Source: Vesta saturnalis
Taxonomy: Eukaryota; Arthropoda; Insecta; Coleoptera; Lampyridae
Length of the DNA stretch: 64,000 bases
NCBI GenBank assembly: GCA_036346205.1
Contig: JARFJB010001166.1
Location: 12,140,001 to 12,204,000 of the forward strand
Direction: 5' to 3'
Below are positions 38,392 through 50,514 of this stretch, piece after piece. The notes below the pieces were generated by a model that ran no database searches, was not told the origin of the DNA, and worked only from the letters and a program-made list of their open reading frames with translations. The number at the start of each line of letters is the position of its first letter. Position 1 is the first letter of the stretch. The translations under genes and the position numbers were made by a program.

Positions 38392-39555
38392 GTTAGTTGG
38401 CATAATTGGTTATATAGACGCTTTATTCCTAACTTTTCTTTTCTGTTATTTCTCTTAATCCCTATAAAGAAATAACTTTTTATTGAGGTTCTGGTAGTCC
38501 AGATGCCTCGTGAAAGAAATAAATTACTGTTTCAATACATACTTACCCTAATTTTCCTTACCTTTTACTATCTAGACAGATTAAAAAATTCCATCTTTTG
38601 GATAAAGGGATCAAGTTCATCGTCATTACACATAATTACTCTTTAGTAAGGCACAGTAAATTACAAAACCTCTCTGGTGGTTTTACTTGTTAATACAATT
38701 ACAATAGTGCGACTTGAAGGTTATTTACCACTTACGTTGTGGCGTGACCATTCACATTTTTACGCAACATTTAATACCTCATTACAGCTATTCTACTCTA
38801 TATCTAGAACTCAATATAGTTACATGGAAAATTTTATTTTTACTTGTTATCAAATCTGTAAAAATGTAAAATAAGTAATTAAAACATTTAACAAAATTAT
38901 TTCATAGATAGAATGTTATCTATCCTATTTTTAGGTATTTTAAATTACCAAAAAGTATCAATTTCTTAAAAAAATATGACTACGCACGTTCGCTTTAAAA
39001 ACTCTTGTAAGAGAAAATTGGTACATAGAGACGGTAAGTGTACAATTTCATAAACGTATATGAAATTTAACTACTTACAAAGACGGTATATGATTGAAGA
39101 TCTGTTACTATAACAGTTGAGCATCTTATATTGAAATTGAAATTTTTATAGTAGGTATGTTGTACTATTTATTGATCATCTTTCATCGCTTTAAGCGAGT
39201 AAAACATATGATCCCTTAAATAATACCTCATAAACGTAATTAAATTTAATTACTTGTTTCTAAATTTACACGCAGATTAGAAGGCGTGGTTAAGGTTACC
39301 TATAAACGAATAAAAAATGTGTAGATAATATTGTTGTCAGCTCTACATAAAATAATGGTGTACCTATACGTATGTTAAAATATACTAAGTATGGTGGAGC
39401 TCTGCCCTGTTCGAATTTTTTATACGTCACTGCAATAATCATATTTTTACAAATCACATGGAGTACATTTACCTCAAATAATCCAGTTCATGTTGTGTAC
39501 CTAAGTGTCAGGTGACTTAATCGGTAACAAAATATCTTCCCTGTTATTATTTCAG
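38392..39555 (+). other. possible intron, otherwise unannotated
   Basis: Bounded by GT and TTTCAG if the two exon candidates are real. It contains no recognisable element. Confidence 0.3.
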
Positions 39556-39626
39556 GAAATGATTACGAACCCGAGGAGCTTTTACTAGATGAAGTAGTTA
39601 GCAGTACAGTCCATCGGCTAAGTTAA
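39556..39626 (+). CDS. candidate terminal exon, gene unknown
   Basis: Follows TTATTATTTCAG and reads NDYEPEELLLDEVVSSTVHR, ending in TAA at 39624-39626. Joined to the 38272 segment the reading phase is preserved. The acidic tail would be the C-terminus of the protein. A short adjoining frame at 39658-39852 holds two imperfect copies of a 54-base unit (CTTTCTCAAGCTTAGATAC-like) and is not obviously part of the gene. Confidence 0.3.
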
Positions 39627-39983
39627 AGGAGTATTTTATGTGTAGACAGAAGCTGCTTTGAAAAATCTGAGCAACTTCCATTATCAGTACAAGAAATGGG
39701 TTAAAAAGAAATTAAATGGCAAGATACGCACTTGCGCGGCTAAACCTTTCTCAAGCTTAGATACCTATGTGATGCAAGAATTCATGTGGAAAGTACTACC
39801 TTTCTCACGCTTAGATACTTACGGCTTTGGTAGCATTTTGAAAATGACATAACGGGTGAACTGGAATTAGGATAAAGCGAATGAATTCACTCCGAGCATG
39901 GTTTACTTGTGCTTGGTAGTACCCTGAAGCACAATGGGCTTGTAACAAGTTCAGTAAAGTCTATCTGCTCAATAACTATAACA

Positions 39984-41707
39984 TACAGGGGTTACTTAAT
40001 GAGAGACTGTAATTGTTACGGCGTGTGAACCAAATTCAAGTACAAAACTTCATACAAACATGTGTCTTAAAAGTCTAGTTTTCAAGATACTGGGTGTCAC
40101 GGTTTTTTAAAAAAATCGTTTTTTTTGTTATATCTCAAAGATCCTTTTCCCGATTTTGTTGAAATTTGATAGTGTTATTTATTGTGATAGACACTAATTT
40201 ATTGCTAACTAGATAATGATTATAATTTCCATTGGCATCCCGGGGGGGCAGTCTTACAAATAATATTGACAAAACAAAATGTGCGCCACTGACTTTTTAT
40301 ATTTTGACTGATTAAGCAACTTCTTGGGCGTCCGATATTTTTTCATAAATCACTTCGTTTTCGAGAAAAAAAAGTAACACTACTTCACTACATGCGAAAA
40401 ATTCTTAAAATAGAATCCAGTTAACTTTGATCGTTGCACAAAAAAAAATGTTGGAAATGACCACCTCCCGCTTCTATACAGGTTTCTGCTCTTCTTCGCT
40501 TCTAGTGACGAACTCTTCCGAAAATTCCATGAGTGTTACTTATGGTTTCACATCCGTCAACAATTCTATTCCTTAGTTATTCTACTGTCTCGTTTGGTGT
40601 AGTATAAACTAATAATTTTAGGTGCCCCACAACTAACAATATAGGCTACTCAAGTCAGGCAATCTATCTAACGATATTGGTAAGCTCCATTCAAATACTC
40701 ACGAGCCAATATGCTAAAGTCGGCTGAGCATCATCATGCATGAACCAATGTTATTGCTGTAACTAAAGAGGAACATCTTCAACAAATAAAGGGAAACAAT
40801 TTTGTAGAAAATCATTGTTTAATTGTCCGTCAAAAAATTGTCCAATCAAAAAGTTACCTATGGTACTCATCCAAACGTTGGGAAAATTGTTCCTGAAAAT
40901 ATGTTTCTGTAATAACATGAGGAGTTTCTTTGTACATAATAAGGATTCAATAAAGAATCTGTTAAAATTTACCATAACATTTTATAGCAAATATGTATCT
41001 CCTTACAAATGTTTCGCGTACTAGTTGCTGCATTCCCTTCGGCTGCTGGAAGCCTTCCCCCTGAGGTATTTCGTGTCAAACGGCCAGATTCAATCAGACC
41101 ACGGTGAATGTTGAAGAATATTTTTCTGCTTGGAAGGACACGATCAGGATACCTTTCTTGCTAAAATCGCCGGGCTTCCGCGGCATTACCATTGGTAAGA
41201 CTGTAAAGGAAATCCACTTGTGTCATCTTTTGACCACGGAAAAAATAATGCCAAACTTGTCACGAAATGTCAAAAACATTACGTTCGTAACAACAATGTA
41301 ACATTTCCTAGCAACGAGCAAAAAGTTAACTTGATTCTATATTAACAATTTTCCAATGTACAATATACTGGTTTTAGCCGCTGAATCCGACACAAATATA
41401 AATTTTCTAAAAGCCAGCGGCACACATTCTTTTAATCTATATTATTGGCAAGGCATTACCCCAGAACACCACTGGAACTTATAATTATCATCTTGTTAGT
41501 GATAACTTAGTGTCTTATCACAATAACCGGCACTGCAACATTTCAACACAATCGGATAAAGGATCTTTGAGGTAATAATCAAACCGATTTTTTAAACTTT
41601 GACATCCTGTATCTCGAAAACCAGACTCTTTAGGACACATGTTTTTCCTACTTGAATTTTGTTCAGGTACTTGCCCTTGGAATCACGGCATATCATTAAG
41701 TAATAGT

Positions 41708-41712
<5 letters not shown>
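39984..41712 (-). mobile_element. decayed DD41D mariner with 400-450-bp inverted repeats
   Basis: Left arm 39984-40438 and right arm 41318-41712 pair imperfectly, for example GTTACTTAATGA at 39990 against the mirror near 41695 and CAAAGATCCTTT at 40136 against AAAGGATCTTTG at 41558. The outer ends are TA-bounded and the right end abuts a TA microsatellite. Confidence 0.75.
40441..41226 (-). pseudogene. DD41D mariner transposase, heavily degraded
   Basis: Minus-strand reading starts MTQVDFLYSLTNGNAAEARR and includes QERYPDRVLPSRKIFFNIHR of the DNA-binding half. A large internal deletion removes the first catalytic Asp. FPNVWMSTIGNFLIGQFFDG and FPLFVEDVPL follow, then a stretch corresponding to the second and third Asp in which only MHDDAQP is recognisable. 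The end GGGHFQHF survives at about 40450. Confidence 0.65.

Positions 41713-41773
<61 letters not shown>
41711..41773. repeat. (TA)n microsatellite
   Basis: TA run between the mariner right end and the CA-rich array. Confidence 0.96.
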
Positions 41774-41784
<11 letters not shown>

Positions 41785-42486
41785 CGCACATACGCACACA
41801 CACACACACGCACACACGCACACACGCACACATGTGCACGTACACACGCACACACGCGCGGACACACACGCGCACACGCACATACGCACACACGCACACT
41901 CGACACACGCACACTCGCACAAACGAAAACACGCACAGGCACACACCCCACGCACACACGCACGCACGCACACACACACACGACACACACGTACACACGC
42001 ACACACGCACACACGCACACAAGCACACACACACACGACACACGCACACACGCACACACGCACACACGCACACACACACACGCACACGCACACACACACA
42101 CACACACACGCACACACACGCACACACGCACACGCACACACGCACACACGCACACACGCACACACGACACACGACACACGCACACCGCACACACGCACAC
42201 CCGCGCACACGCACACTGCACACGCACACATGTGCACGTACACACACATACGCGCACGCGCACATACGCACACACGCACACTCGCACACGCACACACGCA
42301 CACTCGCACAAACGAAAACACGCACAGGCACACGCACGCACACGCGCACGCACGCACACGCACACACCACACGAACACACGCACACACGCACACACGCAC
42401 ACGCGACACACACACACCTCACACACACTACACACACATACACGCACCCACGCACAAACACACGAACACACGCACAAACGAAAACA
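41774..42486. repeat. CA/CACACG array with a unit of about 395 bp
   Basis: Dominated by CACACG and CACA hexamers. Irregular landmarks recur about 390-400 bp apart: CACATGTGCACGTACACAC at 41829 and 42227, and ACAAACGAAAACACGCACAGG near 41918 and 42307. ACAAACGAAAACA recurs at the right edge near 42474. Open frames of up to 304 codons run through it on both strands and are artefacts of the repeat. Confidence 0.95.
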
Positions 42487-42879
42487 GATGGCGTTTTGTG
42501 ACAAAGCCGTAAATTTTTGCAATTTTCTCAAAAATTTTAATTTAAGGGTATAATTATTTTTAACTCACAAAAACGGGCGTGAAAAAATATACAAACTGTT
42601 GCAAGCCGATATCTTCTTTCGCTACAAAAATATGATAGAGAGTAACAGAATTAGAGAACACGTTTAACTGTCATTGGGTAGGAACGTTTATGATTTATTA
42701 TTAAACAATTGGAACAATACGAACACATCCTCTAGAATGCGTATATTTAATTTATAGCGGATAATCAAATTTATTTTTTAAATTATGTCGCATTAGGAAT
42801 TTCCTTTCTATATTGTCTATAATCCTGAAAAGACCGATGCTGTAAAAGGATAGTGTGCAACAGTCTTGGTACTGAAGAA

Positions 42880-44010
42880 CTTAAGACGCCCCAAATGTTT
42901 AAATTGTAGCCCATCCTGCTCAATTCAGAGCTGCAACCTCTCACGCGTAGACAAAACAGCAGTCTCTACTTCTGCCATTGGAATACGGCGAATGGCGTTC
43001 CTTATTTGGTCTACCATATTCTCCCTAGTAGTTTCTGTGGTTAAATAAACAATATCTTTCGACCTCCCACAAAAATAAAAATCCAAACAAGTCAGATCAG
43101 GTGACCTAGAAATTGAAATGTTTCTTCTACTTTTCCTATAAGTTTTCTCTTAATACAAATATCTGGCTGGCCACGGAAACAAACTACCACTTCCTAATCA
43201 TCTGTCAGGAAATGTTCTGTATAAAAATTGACGGACATTTACCAAAAAATGAGCTGGACGCCCATCACGCTGAAAAAACATATTTTGAGGTGTTTCTAAT
43301 GGAACGTTTTCTGAAAGAACTGGCAATTTGTTGGTCAGAAGATTGAGGCAAACTTGACTGATTATTCTTCCCAATATACCGCACCAAACGTGTACGCTCC
43401 ACCCCCATTAAACCTCTTTTATTCAATGAGGATTGCTTTGCGACCAGTAATGCATGTTATGCAAATTCACGTGCCCATAACTTTTAAAAGTATCCTCATC
43501 CGTCCATAGTACATTTGATAATAGTGTAGGATTTTGAGCTACCATATTTAGCAACCAATAGCAATAATCAAGCCTCCCATCAAAACCGAGGGGTGTAAAT
43601 GCTTGACTGCATGGTATATGTGTGCCCTAAATTTGAAGTAAAACTCTTTTATTACTACGACAAGGTATATATTTCAGGGCATTATGTTTTGTAGGTACCT
43701 ACTTATCGTATTTTGAAATTCGTTTGACGATAGTTTGGATAAATCCTAAGTCGTTAGAAATATTTCTAGCATTTCCATGAGGATTGAATTCTGTGTACGC
43801 TAATACTTACGTTTATGATATTTTCCTCAGTCCGGTCTCTACCACGCCTAGGAAAGAGAGGACGATGTATACTTCTGGTATTTCTTAAACTCCGCGCCAA
43901 TCGCTCAAAAACTCTTTTCTCGTAACGATGCCGTCCTGGATAGCGAGCAGCATAAACTCTTGCAGCAACAGTTGAATTCTTCATGCGTTCAAAATATACA
44001 GCAAGCATAT
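42880..44010 (-). pseudogene. DD41D mariner transposase with a candidate intron and an insertion
   Basis: It starts at 44008 MLAVYFERMKNSTVAARVYA, then RYPGRHRYEKRVFERLARSL and RDRTEENIIN. A small frame change follows. A GTAGGT...TTTAG segment at 43627-43702 may be an intron at nearly the same place as in the 28.9-29.9 kb gene. The catalytic motifs are LWTDEDTFKSYG, FQRDGRPAHF and LTCLDFYFCG; the 41-residue spacing is interrupted inside WPAR/SPDL by an insertion of about 60 bp near 43110-43170. C-terminal residues RERLQL and QFKHLG end near 42880 inside the inverted repeat. Confidence 0.78.
43627..43702 (-). other. candidate intron in the transposase
   Basis: Minus-strand GTAGGT donor and CAAATTTAG acceptor, 76 bases. 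It occupies nearly the same position in the protein as the 63-base candidate intron at 29611, just before the HPYH-like motif, though the exact phase is less certain here because a frameshift lies close by. Confidence 0.4.
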
Positions 44011-44282
44011 GAAGTACTGTATTATTTGTTTACGGCATTTTAAAATCAACGGTTCGTTAATCAAACACGAAAAACCGTAATGGCGCTAATATTATCTATG
44101 CGTGAGAGATTGCAGCTTTATATTGAACAGTACGGGCGACAATTTGAACATTTATGGCGTCATTAGTTCTTCAGTGTTATGACTATTGCACATCATTCTT
44201 CTATAACATCGGTCCTTTTTAGGGCCACACATATTATAAAAAGAAATTCGTAATGCAACACAATAATTTAAAAATATATTTT

Positions 44283-45364
44283 ACGAGGACGGATTGAAAA
44301 ATTCTTATCCTACCATAGAAGCAAACAAAATTTGAAAGTCAAAGTATTTTATTATTCAACATACTATTCTCTTAATTGGATACATTTATTACATCGAAAC
44401 TCCAACGCCCCTAGACCTTTAAAAATAAATTTTTATCTTGCTCTGCAAACCAGGCCGCCACAGCTTCTGTCGCCTCTTCGTTGAAAGAACATTTACGATA
44501 TTTTAGACTTTATTTCGGTTGAATAAAGGCATGATAGTCGGACTGATTCAGACCTGATGAATAAAGGGAGGGGGGGGTTTGAGTAATTCGAACCCTAGAT
44601 CACGAATTGTTTGCGTGGAAACAAGCGATTTGTGTGCAGGGGAATTGTCATGCAAAAACAAAATTCCTCTGGACAACTTTCCGCGTTTTTCCTCCATAAT
44701 TTTTTTTCGTAAAGTGATCCGTAACGTCGAATAGAAAACCAATCGATTACTCTTTGGTAATCCCAAAACACTGAAACAAGAACTTCTCCAGCAGAAAACC
44801 ATTCTTCTTATGCCTTGGAGAACCAGAGTGTCTCCATTCCATCGATTGCTGCTTTGCTTCTTGGTCGTAGAGATGCACCCAAGTTTCATCCATAGTATCA
44901 ACACGGCTTCAGAAGTTTGCACTGAGCACAGGTCTAGCGTAATACTTCTATATAAAATTATGTCATGAACTGTATCGATATTTACCTGGGTGGACACAGA
45001 AACCGACCTTCACGATCGGTGTTTATCTTCAATAGAAAATTTATCTCTTTGGAGCAATCCCATTTTTCTCGGTCACATACGAAGGGCATTGGTCGTCAAG
45101 GGTATTAAGCATATCTTCGTAAATATGCTTACTTCTTAACCCTTTCAAATACAGGTACCTGATGATGGCTCGATATTCCAATTTTTCAATTTTCACACAA
45201 TTTCGGTCGACATCCTTTTTTTTAAATTTGATTACGCAACTCTGGTTTGACGTGAAACTTTACACTTATACTCCTAATAAGCTATTCTTCGTTACCACAG
45301 TAATGAAACATTTTGTTTATCCACGGAATCGGTCTAGGCTAACTATATATAAATACATCCTCGT
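44283..45364 (-). mobile_element. DD34D mariner inserted in the right arm of the previous element
   Basis: Ends ACGAGGAC and its mirror ATCCTCGT, about 1.08 kb apart, interrupt an inverted-repeat arm that resumes immediately after. It carries one degraded transposase on the minus strand. Being inside the arm, it is younger than the DD41D element. Confidence 0.75.
44440..45110 (-). pseudogene. DD34D mariner transposase, degraded
   Basis: Minus-strand traces of the classical mariner catalytic domain: a DETWVH-like first Asp region near 44885-44905, FLHDNSPAHKSL with the second Asp near 44630, and a PPP...QSDYHAF-like third Asp region near 44540 after a one-base frame change. The spacing fits 34 residues. 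The MEWRHSGSP-like stretch and ALEFRCNKCIQ near the C-terminal end are typical of mauritiana/irritans mariners. Multiple frameshifts and stops exclude activity. Confidence 0.72.
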
Positions 45365-45500
45365 GTTATCCGCTCTTAATTAAAGATACGCTCCCCAGGG
45401 AAAATTAAACATATTAAATTTTATTCCTGTTGCTTTAATAGTTTAATAATTAATAAATCTTAATAATTAATGACAGTTAAACGTGTTCTCTAATTCTGTA

Positions 45501-46499
45501 ACTTGTAAAATGTAAAATTTGGTGTTCGTGTACACCCCCTGGCAGACATCGCAAGAAGTTGAAACTAATGTATTTAATAAAATTAATAATAATTTTTAAT
45601 GCTCAGCAGTTTCTTCGGTCACCTTTACTATTAATATTTTTTCTCGAAAAATTATAAAGTTATTACGTGTTAAAATAGCAGTAAGGTTTACATAACAGAT
45701 CAGGGTAATTGCTGATATCTCAGTGGAACGGGTGGGTTTGATGTTGTTCTGAGTGAGGGGTGAATAAAAGTGTCATTATTTAATATTGAAAGTCATTAAT
45801 CAAATGGCGCCAGTTTGTTTAGAATAAAATTATTGGGAAATTAATTCACAATTAAACGCTAGTCCACTACAGCAAAGTTAAAAATCGAACAAAAACTTGC
45901 TTTCCTTTTGTAGCATTCAACCATGTGCTCCTGAACTGGTGCTACGTATTACAAAAGCTTCGAAAGAGTCACGCGCAATAATAAAATAACGTAAACGAGC
46001 GGTGAGGTCAATCGTCTCTGATACGTAGAGGTCGTCAAACTTAATTACTGAAACATTATATTTATTATAGTTGTTTGCCGAAATATCTGTGTTCAGAACT
46101 CTTAATTTTAACTAACTGTAATGAATGCAAGATTTCAATTTTAACAAAAAAGGAGAAACAAAAAACGCAACGCTAAGGCTTTTGTTCTAGTATAAGCGAC
46201 ATTGCAGGACTGATCAATTCTGAAATTACAAACAAAGTAAAAAAACATAAATATTTCTGCTTAGTTCAATAAATAAGGTTTTTCACGGAGTTTGACGGAA
46301 ATCACATAAAAGAATGATCACTTTCGAAATAATGGGCTTTAAGTTCAGTAACACCAATATATCTTGATTAGAATAATAAAAGTGATACATGAACTAGTAC
46401 GTAAAATACTTACCTACATTTTGGATCTAAGTTCTATTCAATTTTGCAAGAATTAAATAATTTTATAATGCCTATCGAAGGTTGCTGAAAAAGTTACAG
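45501..46499. other. unannotated stretch
   Basis: No gene or element could be supported. Confidence 0.5.
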
Positions 46500-47595
46500 A
46501 TAATCAAATTTAACGAAAATTGTAGATGACATAATTACACAGATGGATGAAGGTAAGGCAACAATGCTTGTACTGATAGATTTTGATATTATAGATCACT
46601 GTGCGCTTCTCGCTGTATTACATACATAGGCTCTAACGAATCTGCATTTAATTTTATTAAAGATTATATTTCTAATAAGCGCCAAGCTGTAAAAGTTTGA
46701 GATAATACGTCTCTTCAACATGTGTCAAAGGGAGTTCCACAAGGCTCAATACTCGGACCAGTTCTGTTTATCATTTATACATCTAACATAGCTTCTGATC
46801 TTCAATTTTGTCAACTACACTGTTACGCGAACAATACTCAGATTGACCACTCATTTTTTTATCAGACATTGATAAAGCTTGTAAATATGTAAATGTAGAC
46901 TAAAATACGTTAGTAGAACATATCATTCCCATTCACTTGAATTCTAAAAAAATTGCGGCAATATTATTTTGTAGAGCAAATAAACGTCATGAACTCTTAT
47001 GTAAGGCAAATGTATTGATTAAAGGTGAAGCAATAGAATTCAAGGATGTAATTTAAAACTTATATATTTATCTTGATTATAAGTTACGGTTTAAACAGCA
47101 TATATCGCGCTGTCTGCAAACGGCGTATGGTAATTTGAAACAAATATATGCTTGTAGAACTTTTTTAAATGTCAAGATAAAAGGTATCCTGTGCGAAAGA
47201 CCTTTCTGTCAAAACTAAATTTTTGTGATAGTATTTATAACTTCTGTATAGACTCTCTTGATGAACGACATGTAAAAAGGTACAGAATGCGTGTTTCTGG
47301 CATAACGAAATTAGAACGGATTTCTCATAAACCCAAGGAAGTGAATTGGCGTAACATGAAATATAGACGAATATTGCATAGTTTAACTCTCTATCATTAT
47401 ATAATTTTAACTAAAAAACCAGCTTACCTCTATAATAAAATTAGTTTTAGAACGGACATGCATCATGTGAATTTAAGATTTAGAGGGTTAATAGGTGCAC
47501 CGTTTCATCGTACAGCTATGCATCAAAGGTTTATAGCTATAATATTTACAGGTACTAGAATTATTTCCCCCATTATCTTAAATCCGTTAGCTTAA
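46500..47595 (+). pseudogene. reverse transcriptase relic, active site mutated
   Basis: Recognisable in order: DEGKATMLVLIDFDIIDH (first catalytic Asp region, 46543 on), VSKGVPQGSILGPVLFIIYT-like sequence near 46730-46790, and CYANNTQIDHSF near 46820, where the catalytic YADD has become YANN. Thumb motifs follow: LYIYLDYKLRFKQHISRCLQ near 47060-47120, RISHKPKEVNWRNMKYRRIL at about 47319 and RTDMHHVNLRFRGLIGAP at about 47452. Stops and frameshifts separate these parts. Confidence 0.75.
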
Positions 47596-47873
47596 TGCAA
47601 TTCAAACGAGTACAAAATGTTATTACAACGCCAACAATTTGAGTAACCATCACACTACATGATGACTATTTAAGCTAGAAATACATGAGCAAAATTCTTT
47701 GATTCTTTAGTATGTAATTTAGTATATGTACGTATGTCATTTAAGCATTCAAGTTACGGGTTGAGAGGAAGAGCAAGAAGGGATAATTTATCATTATTAC
47801 AGCCTGAACTCCGCCTATTGGGCAATGTAAATCCTTTATACGTATATAAAAATTCATAAAGTACCTCAATAAA

Positions 47874-47876
<3 letters not shown>
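46500..47876 (+). mobile_element. CR1/Jockey-superfamily LINE relic, 5-prime truncated
   Basis: Plus-strand RT-bearing fragment with the 3-prime end near CCTCAATAAAGGCA at 47860-47876, followed by a (TA)n run that may be its tail. The endonuclease domain is absent. It is a different family from the LINEs at 16 and 36 kb. Confidence 0.75.

Positions 47877-47919
<43 letters not shown>
47877..47919. repeat. (TA)n microsatellite, probable LINE tail
   Basis: TA run at the 3-prime end of the plus-strand LINE. Confidence 0.92.
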
Positions 47920-47920
<1 letters not shown>

Positions 47921-49210
47921 AGATGTTCAGAAAGAGGTAATAGAAGTATCGGACAGCTTAAATGACATTTGGGTAATAAAAGGGGTGATTTCTAGCTCGA
48001 TGCATGTGCAAGACACTATTTTATATAAATCTGGTTCACGATGTGATTAAAATAAATTTATTTGGTATAAATTAATCTGAATATCATTTACTTAGTTTGG
48101 TTTTATCATAAAAAGCAATTTGCTGCTAACAAAATTGTCAAGAATGTTAAATATAACCATTTTCGTAAAGTCATTTTAGTATTGCAATTATTGCAATAAA
48201 AGTCAATTTTACAAGAGTGATTTGGCAAATGAACACTTTACAGGTGTTTAAACATGAACTATATAGTTAGTATTATGTTAGGGATAATGTATGTTTAGTT
48301 TTTGAATGCAGGAAATACAAAATTTAATAAAAGGGTTATAATATGGACAGTTTAGACATTTTTCGCACATATTTTTGGAAGCGAATTAGTGACAAAAATT
48401 ATGATACAAGTTTAACAATAAGAACAACATTTAGAACATTATGGCATACAAACATTTATAGTGCCGTACATTTTATAGTGAAATATTTCAAAAGAGTGTT
48501 AGACGATGAGACTTTTCAATGCAACACTATATGACTTTATGCATTGCAAATAGTTAGTGAGAATAATAAAGACAAGAAGTACAAACCTTAAACATAACAT
48601 TTCAAGTGTTAAAACATTCTTAAATATGAATTATTTTCAAATTTAGATTTAAGTTTGGTTAGGTCATAATTTTAGGTTTTTTACATAATTTTATACTTTT
48701 TCCACATTATTAGACTTAGATTTTGCTCTTAAAGCAAATAATAGATGTTCTTTCTTAATATGACACAGTTTTTATAAGGATACAGCGCTTTTCACCGCAA
48801 AAGTATGTTAAATCTGAGGTGAATTTAAGATATTACAAAAGCTAAAAATTTCTTTAAAATTAAATATTTCCAACACAAAAGATATGTATTCTTGTGTGAA
48901 ATGTTCTCAGAATTCCATTTTTGCAATTAGTTTTAGTATAGCTTGTAAGTGTAAATAGTTATAAGCTTATTTAAGTTAGATTAGGTTACTTCGTATATTA
49001 ATGTTAGGAATTATAGCTTGTTAGGTGTCTTTTTGTTCAAAATTTTACGTAGTTTTCATTTCCGTTTTTAATTTTTAATTCCGATGATGTATAAGAAAGT
49101 TACGGCCAAATTTCCATTTGTGTCCAATTTGTAATTTAGATCCACCAATCATAGCCCTAGTTACTTATGCAATATGGCTGGAAAAAAATTGAATTTTTGG
49201 TAACAACCAG
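47920..49210. other. unannotated AT-rich stretch
   Basis: A 63-codon frame at 48343-48534 has no recognisable motif. Nothing else is supported. Confidence 0.45.
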
Positions 49211-49213
49211 AAA

Positions 49214-49310
49214 CATATAAAAGCAAGTGCTCAGGAAATCAATCTCTCTCTAGAATTTGTTCAAAAGTGTAAAAGGTTAAAACAGTGTTGTGAAATTTGT
49301 GTTAAAAAGT
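49214..49310 (+). promoter_or_regulatory. possible TATA promoter with first exon and donor site
   Basis: ATATAAAAGC at 49214 lies about 30 bp before a plausible initiator (GGAAATCAATC near 49243), and AAAAAGTAAGT near 49304 would be a splice donor ending a short non-coding first exon. This layout fits an insect core promoter or an LTR promoter. No downstream coding exon could be linked to it. Confidence 0.25.
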
Positions 49311-50257
49311 AAGTTCATAACCTAATTTAAATTTTCGTCAAGAAGTTATACTTTACGAAGATTACGTTCGAGAGCACTTGTTTTATATCGACGGTTTGAA
49401 ATAAATAGTTCGGTCTCCGATACCTGTCGTTTTCGAAAAATATTTTTGTTCGTGTTAATTTGTGTCACGAGTTTGTAAAGATTTGCTTTTGTGTTATCCA
49501 ACTTAAATTAATTCCTTTTACCAAATTAAAACCCATTTTTATTTGGTTAATGCTGTTTTATTTCTTCGGACAATTTCTTTTAAACAAAATTTTAATCGAT
49601 AGCTAAAAATAAAAGTGTTATCAACAAAATTTTGGATAATTAAACATTTCTTTTAAACGATATCTTTCATTAAGCTTTAAAATTATTTAAATAAAAAGTT
49701 ACCATAATAAAACAAGTGGTTGGAGTTTGCCGATTTTGGAGAAAACATCTTTAAGTCTTGGAAGTTGGAGTCTTCGACAACAAAGAATCGAGTTAGCAGT
49801 ATTGGGTGATGGTAACAACTGTAATCGAGTGGACATTGCCTACATCCAGTTGGAGTTATCCGAAGACATCAATCTACAGTGAGGACAGTATATGTGAGTC
49901 ACAAATTTTAATAACCCTACTTATTGTGAACATTCATTGATAAATTTCCTGCAATTTAATATTTGTTACATATATGTTTTTGGTTAAGAATTTTAAATAT
50001 TTACTTGTGTAAACACCTGTAAAGGTATTAATTTATTTTCTTTTCTAAATTTTCATTTTGGACATAAACATTAATTTTCTAAATTGTTTATTTGACATCT
50101 TTGACAGCTTTTTAATTTCACTTAAGTTCATTACAACGCATGCGTTGATAGCAAATTACATTCAGAATAATTTTATACTTCCAATTCAATTATATAAAGG
50201 GTATTTCATATACACATTTCCAGATTCAAAGTTTTAACTTCAAACTAAATTCCCTGA
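49311..50257. other. unannotated stretch
   Basis: A segment of more even composition at 49710-49890 ends in a GTGAGT-like donor (TATATGTGAGTC at 49890). It could be a second untranslated exon, but no acceptor is convincing. Confidence 0.3.
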
Positions 50258-50345
50258 ACTCTATCCCCATATGAGATCTTGAGCTAGTCCGGTGCACATA
50301 CATAAATAAATAAAAGTTAAAATAATTACTTCAATCATATTAATA
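50258..50345 (+). repeat. short dispersed motif, copy 2
   Basis: CCTGAACTCTATCCCC followed by a GC-richer stretch with CTAGTCCGG and an AAATAAATAAAAG tail, parallel to the copy at 19637. Confidence 0.4.
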
Positions 50346-50464
50346 AACATTAAAAACATTTTAAATTTAATATTTCCCAAACTAAATAAAAATATAATAT
50401 TATATAATTAATTCCCTCACAAATTTATAAGTCGCCATTTATAATCTCATTCATATTAAGACAT

Positions 50465-50466
<2 letters not shown>

Positions 50467-50512
<46 letters not shown>
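50467..50512. repeat. (TA)n microsatellite
   Basis: Pure TA run; no transposon end could be recognised on either side. Confidence 0.95.

Positions 50513-50514
<2 letters not shown>

Larger units (their letters stand above)
42640..45500 (-). mobile_element. DD41D mariner with about 345-bp inverted repeats, split by another mariner
   Basis: The left arm 42640-42983 pairs with a right arm that is interrupted: 44083-44282, then a DD34D mariner, then 45365-45500. The continuity is clear because TTATCCGCTCTTAATTAAAG at 45365 and GTGTTCTCTAATTCTGT at 45484 mirror the left arm. The arms include an inverted copy of the transposase C-terminal coding end. Outer limits are uncertain. Confidence 0.78.

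Noticed and set aside
41592..42553. Open frames of 226-304 codons in the CA-rich array
   Set aside because: Low-complexity His-Thr-Ala-Arg and Cys-Val repeats arising from CACACG units in all frames.
43713..43830. Short intron (GTAAGT...ACAG, about 20 bases) near 43790 in the mariner transposase
   Set aside because: Too short to be spliced; a simple frameshift explains the break.
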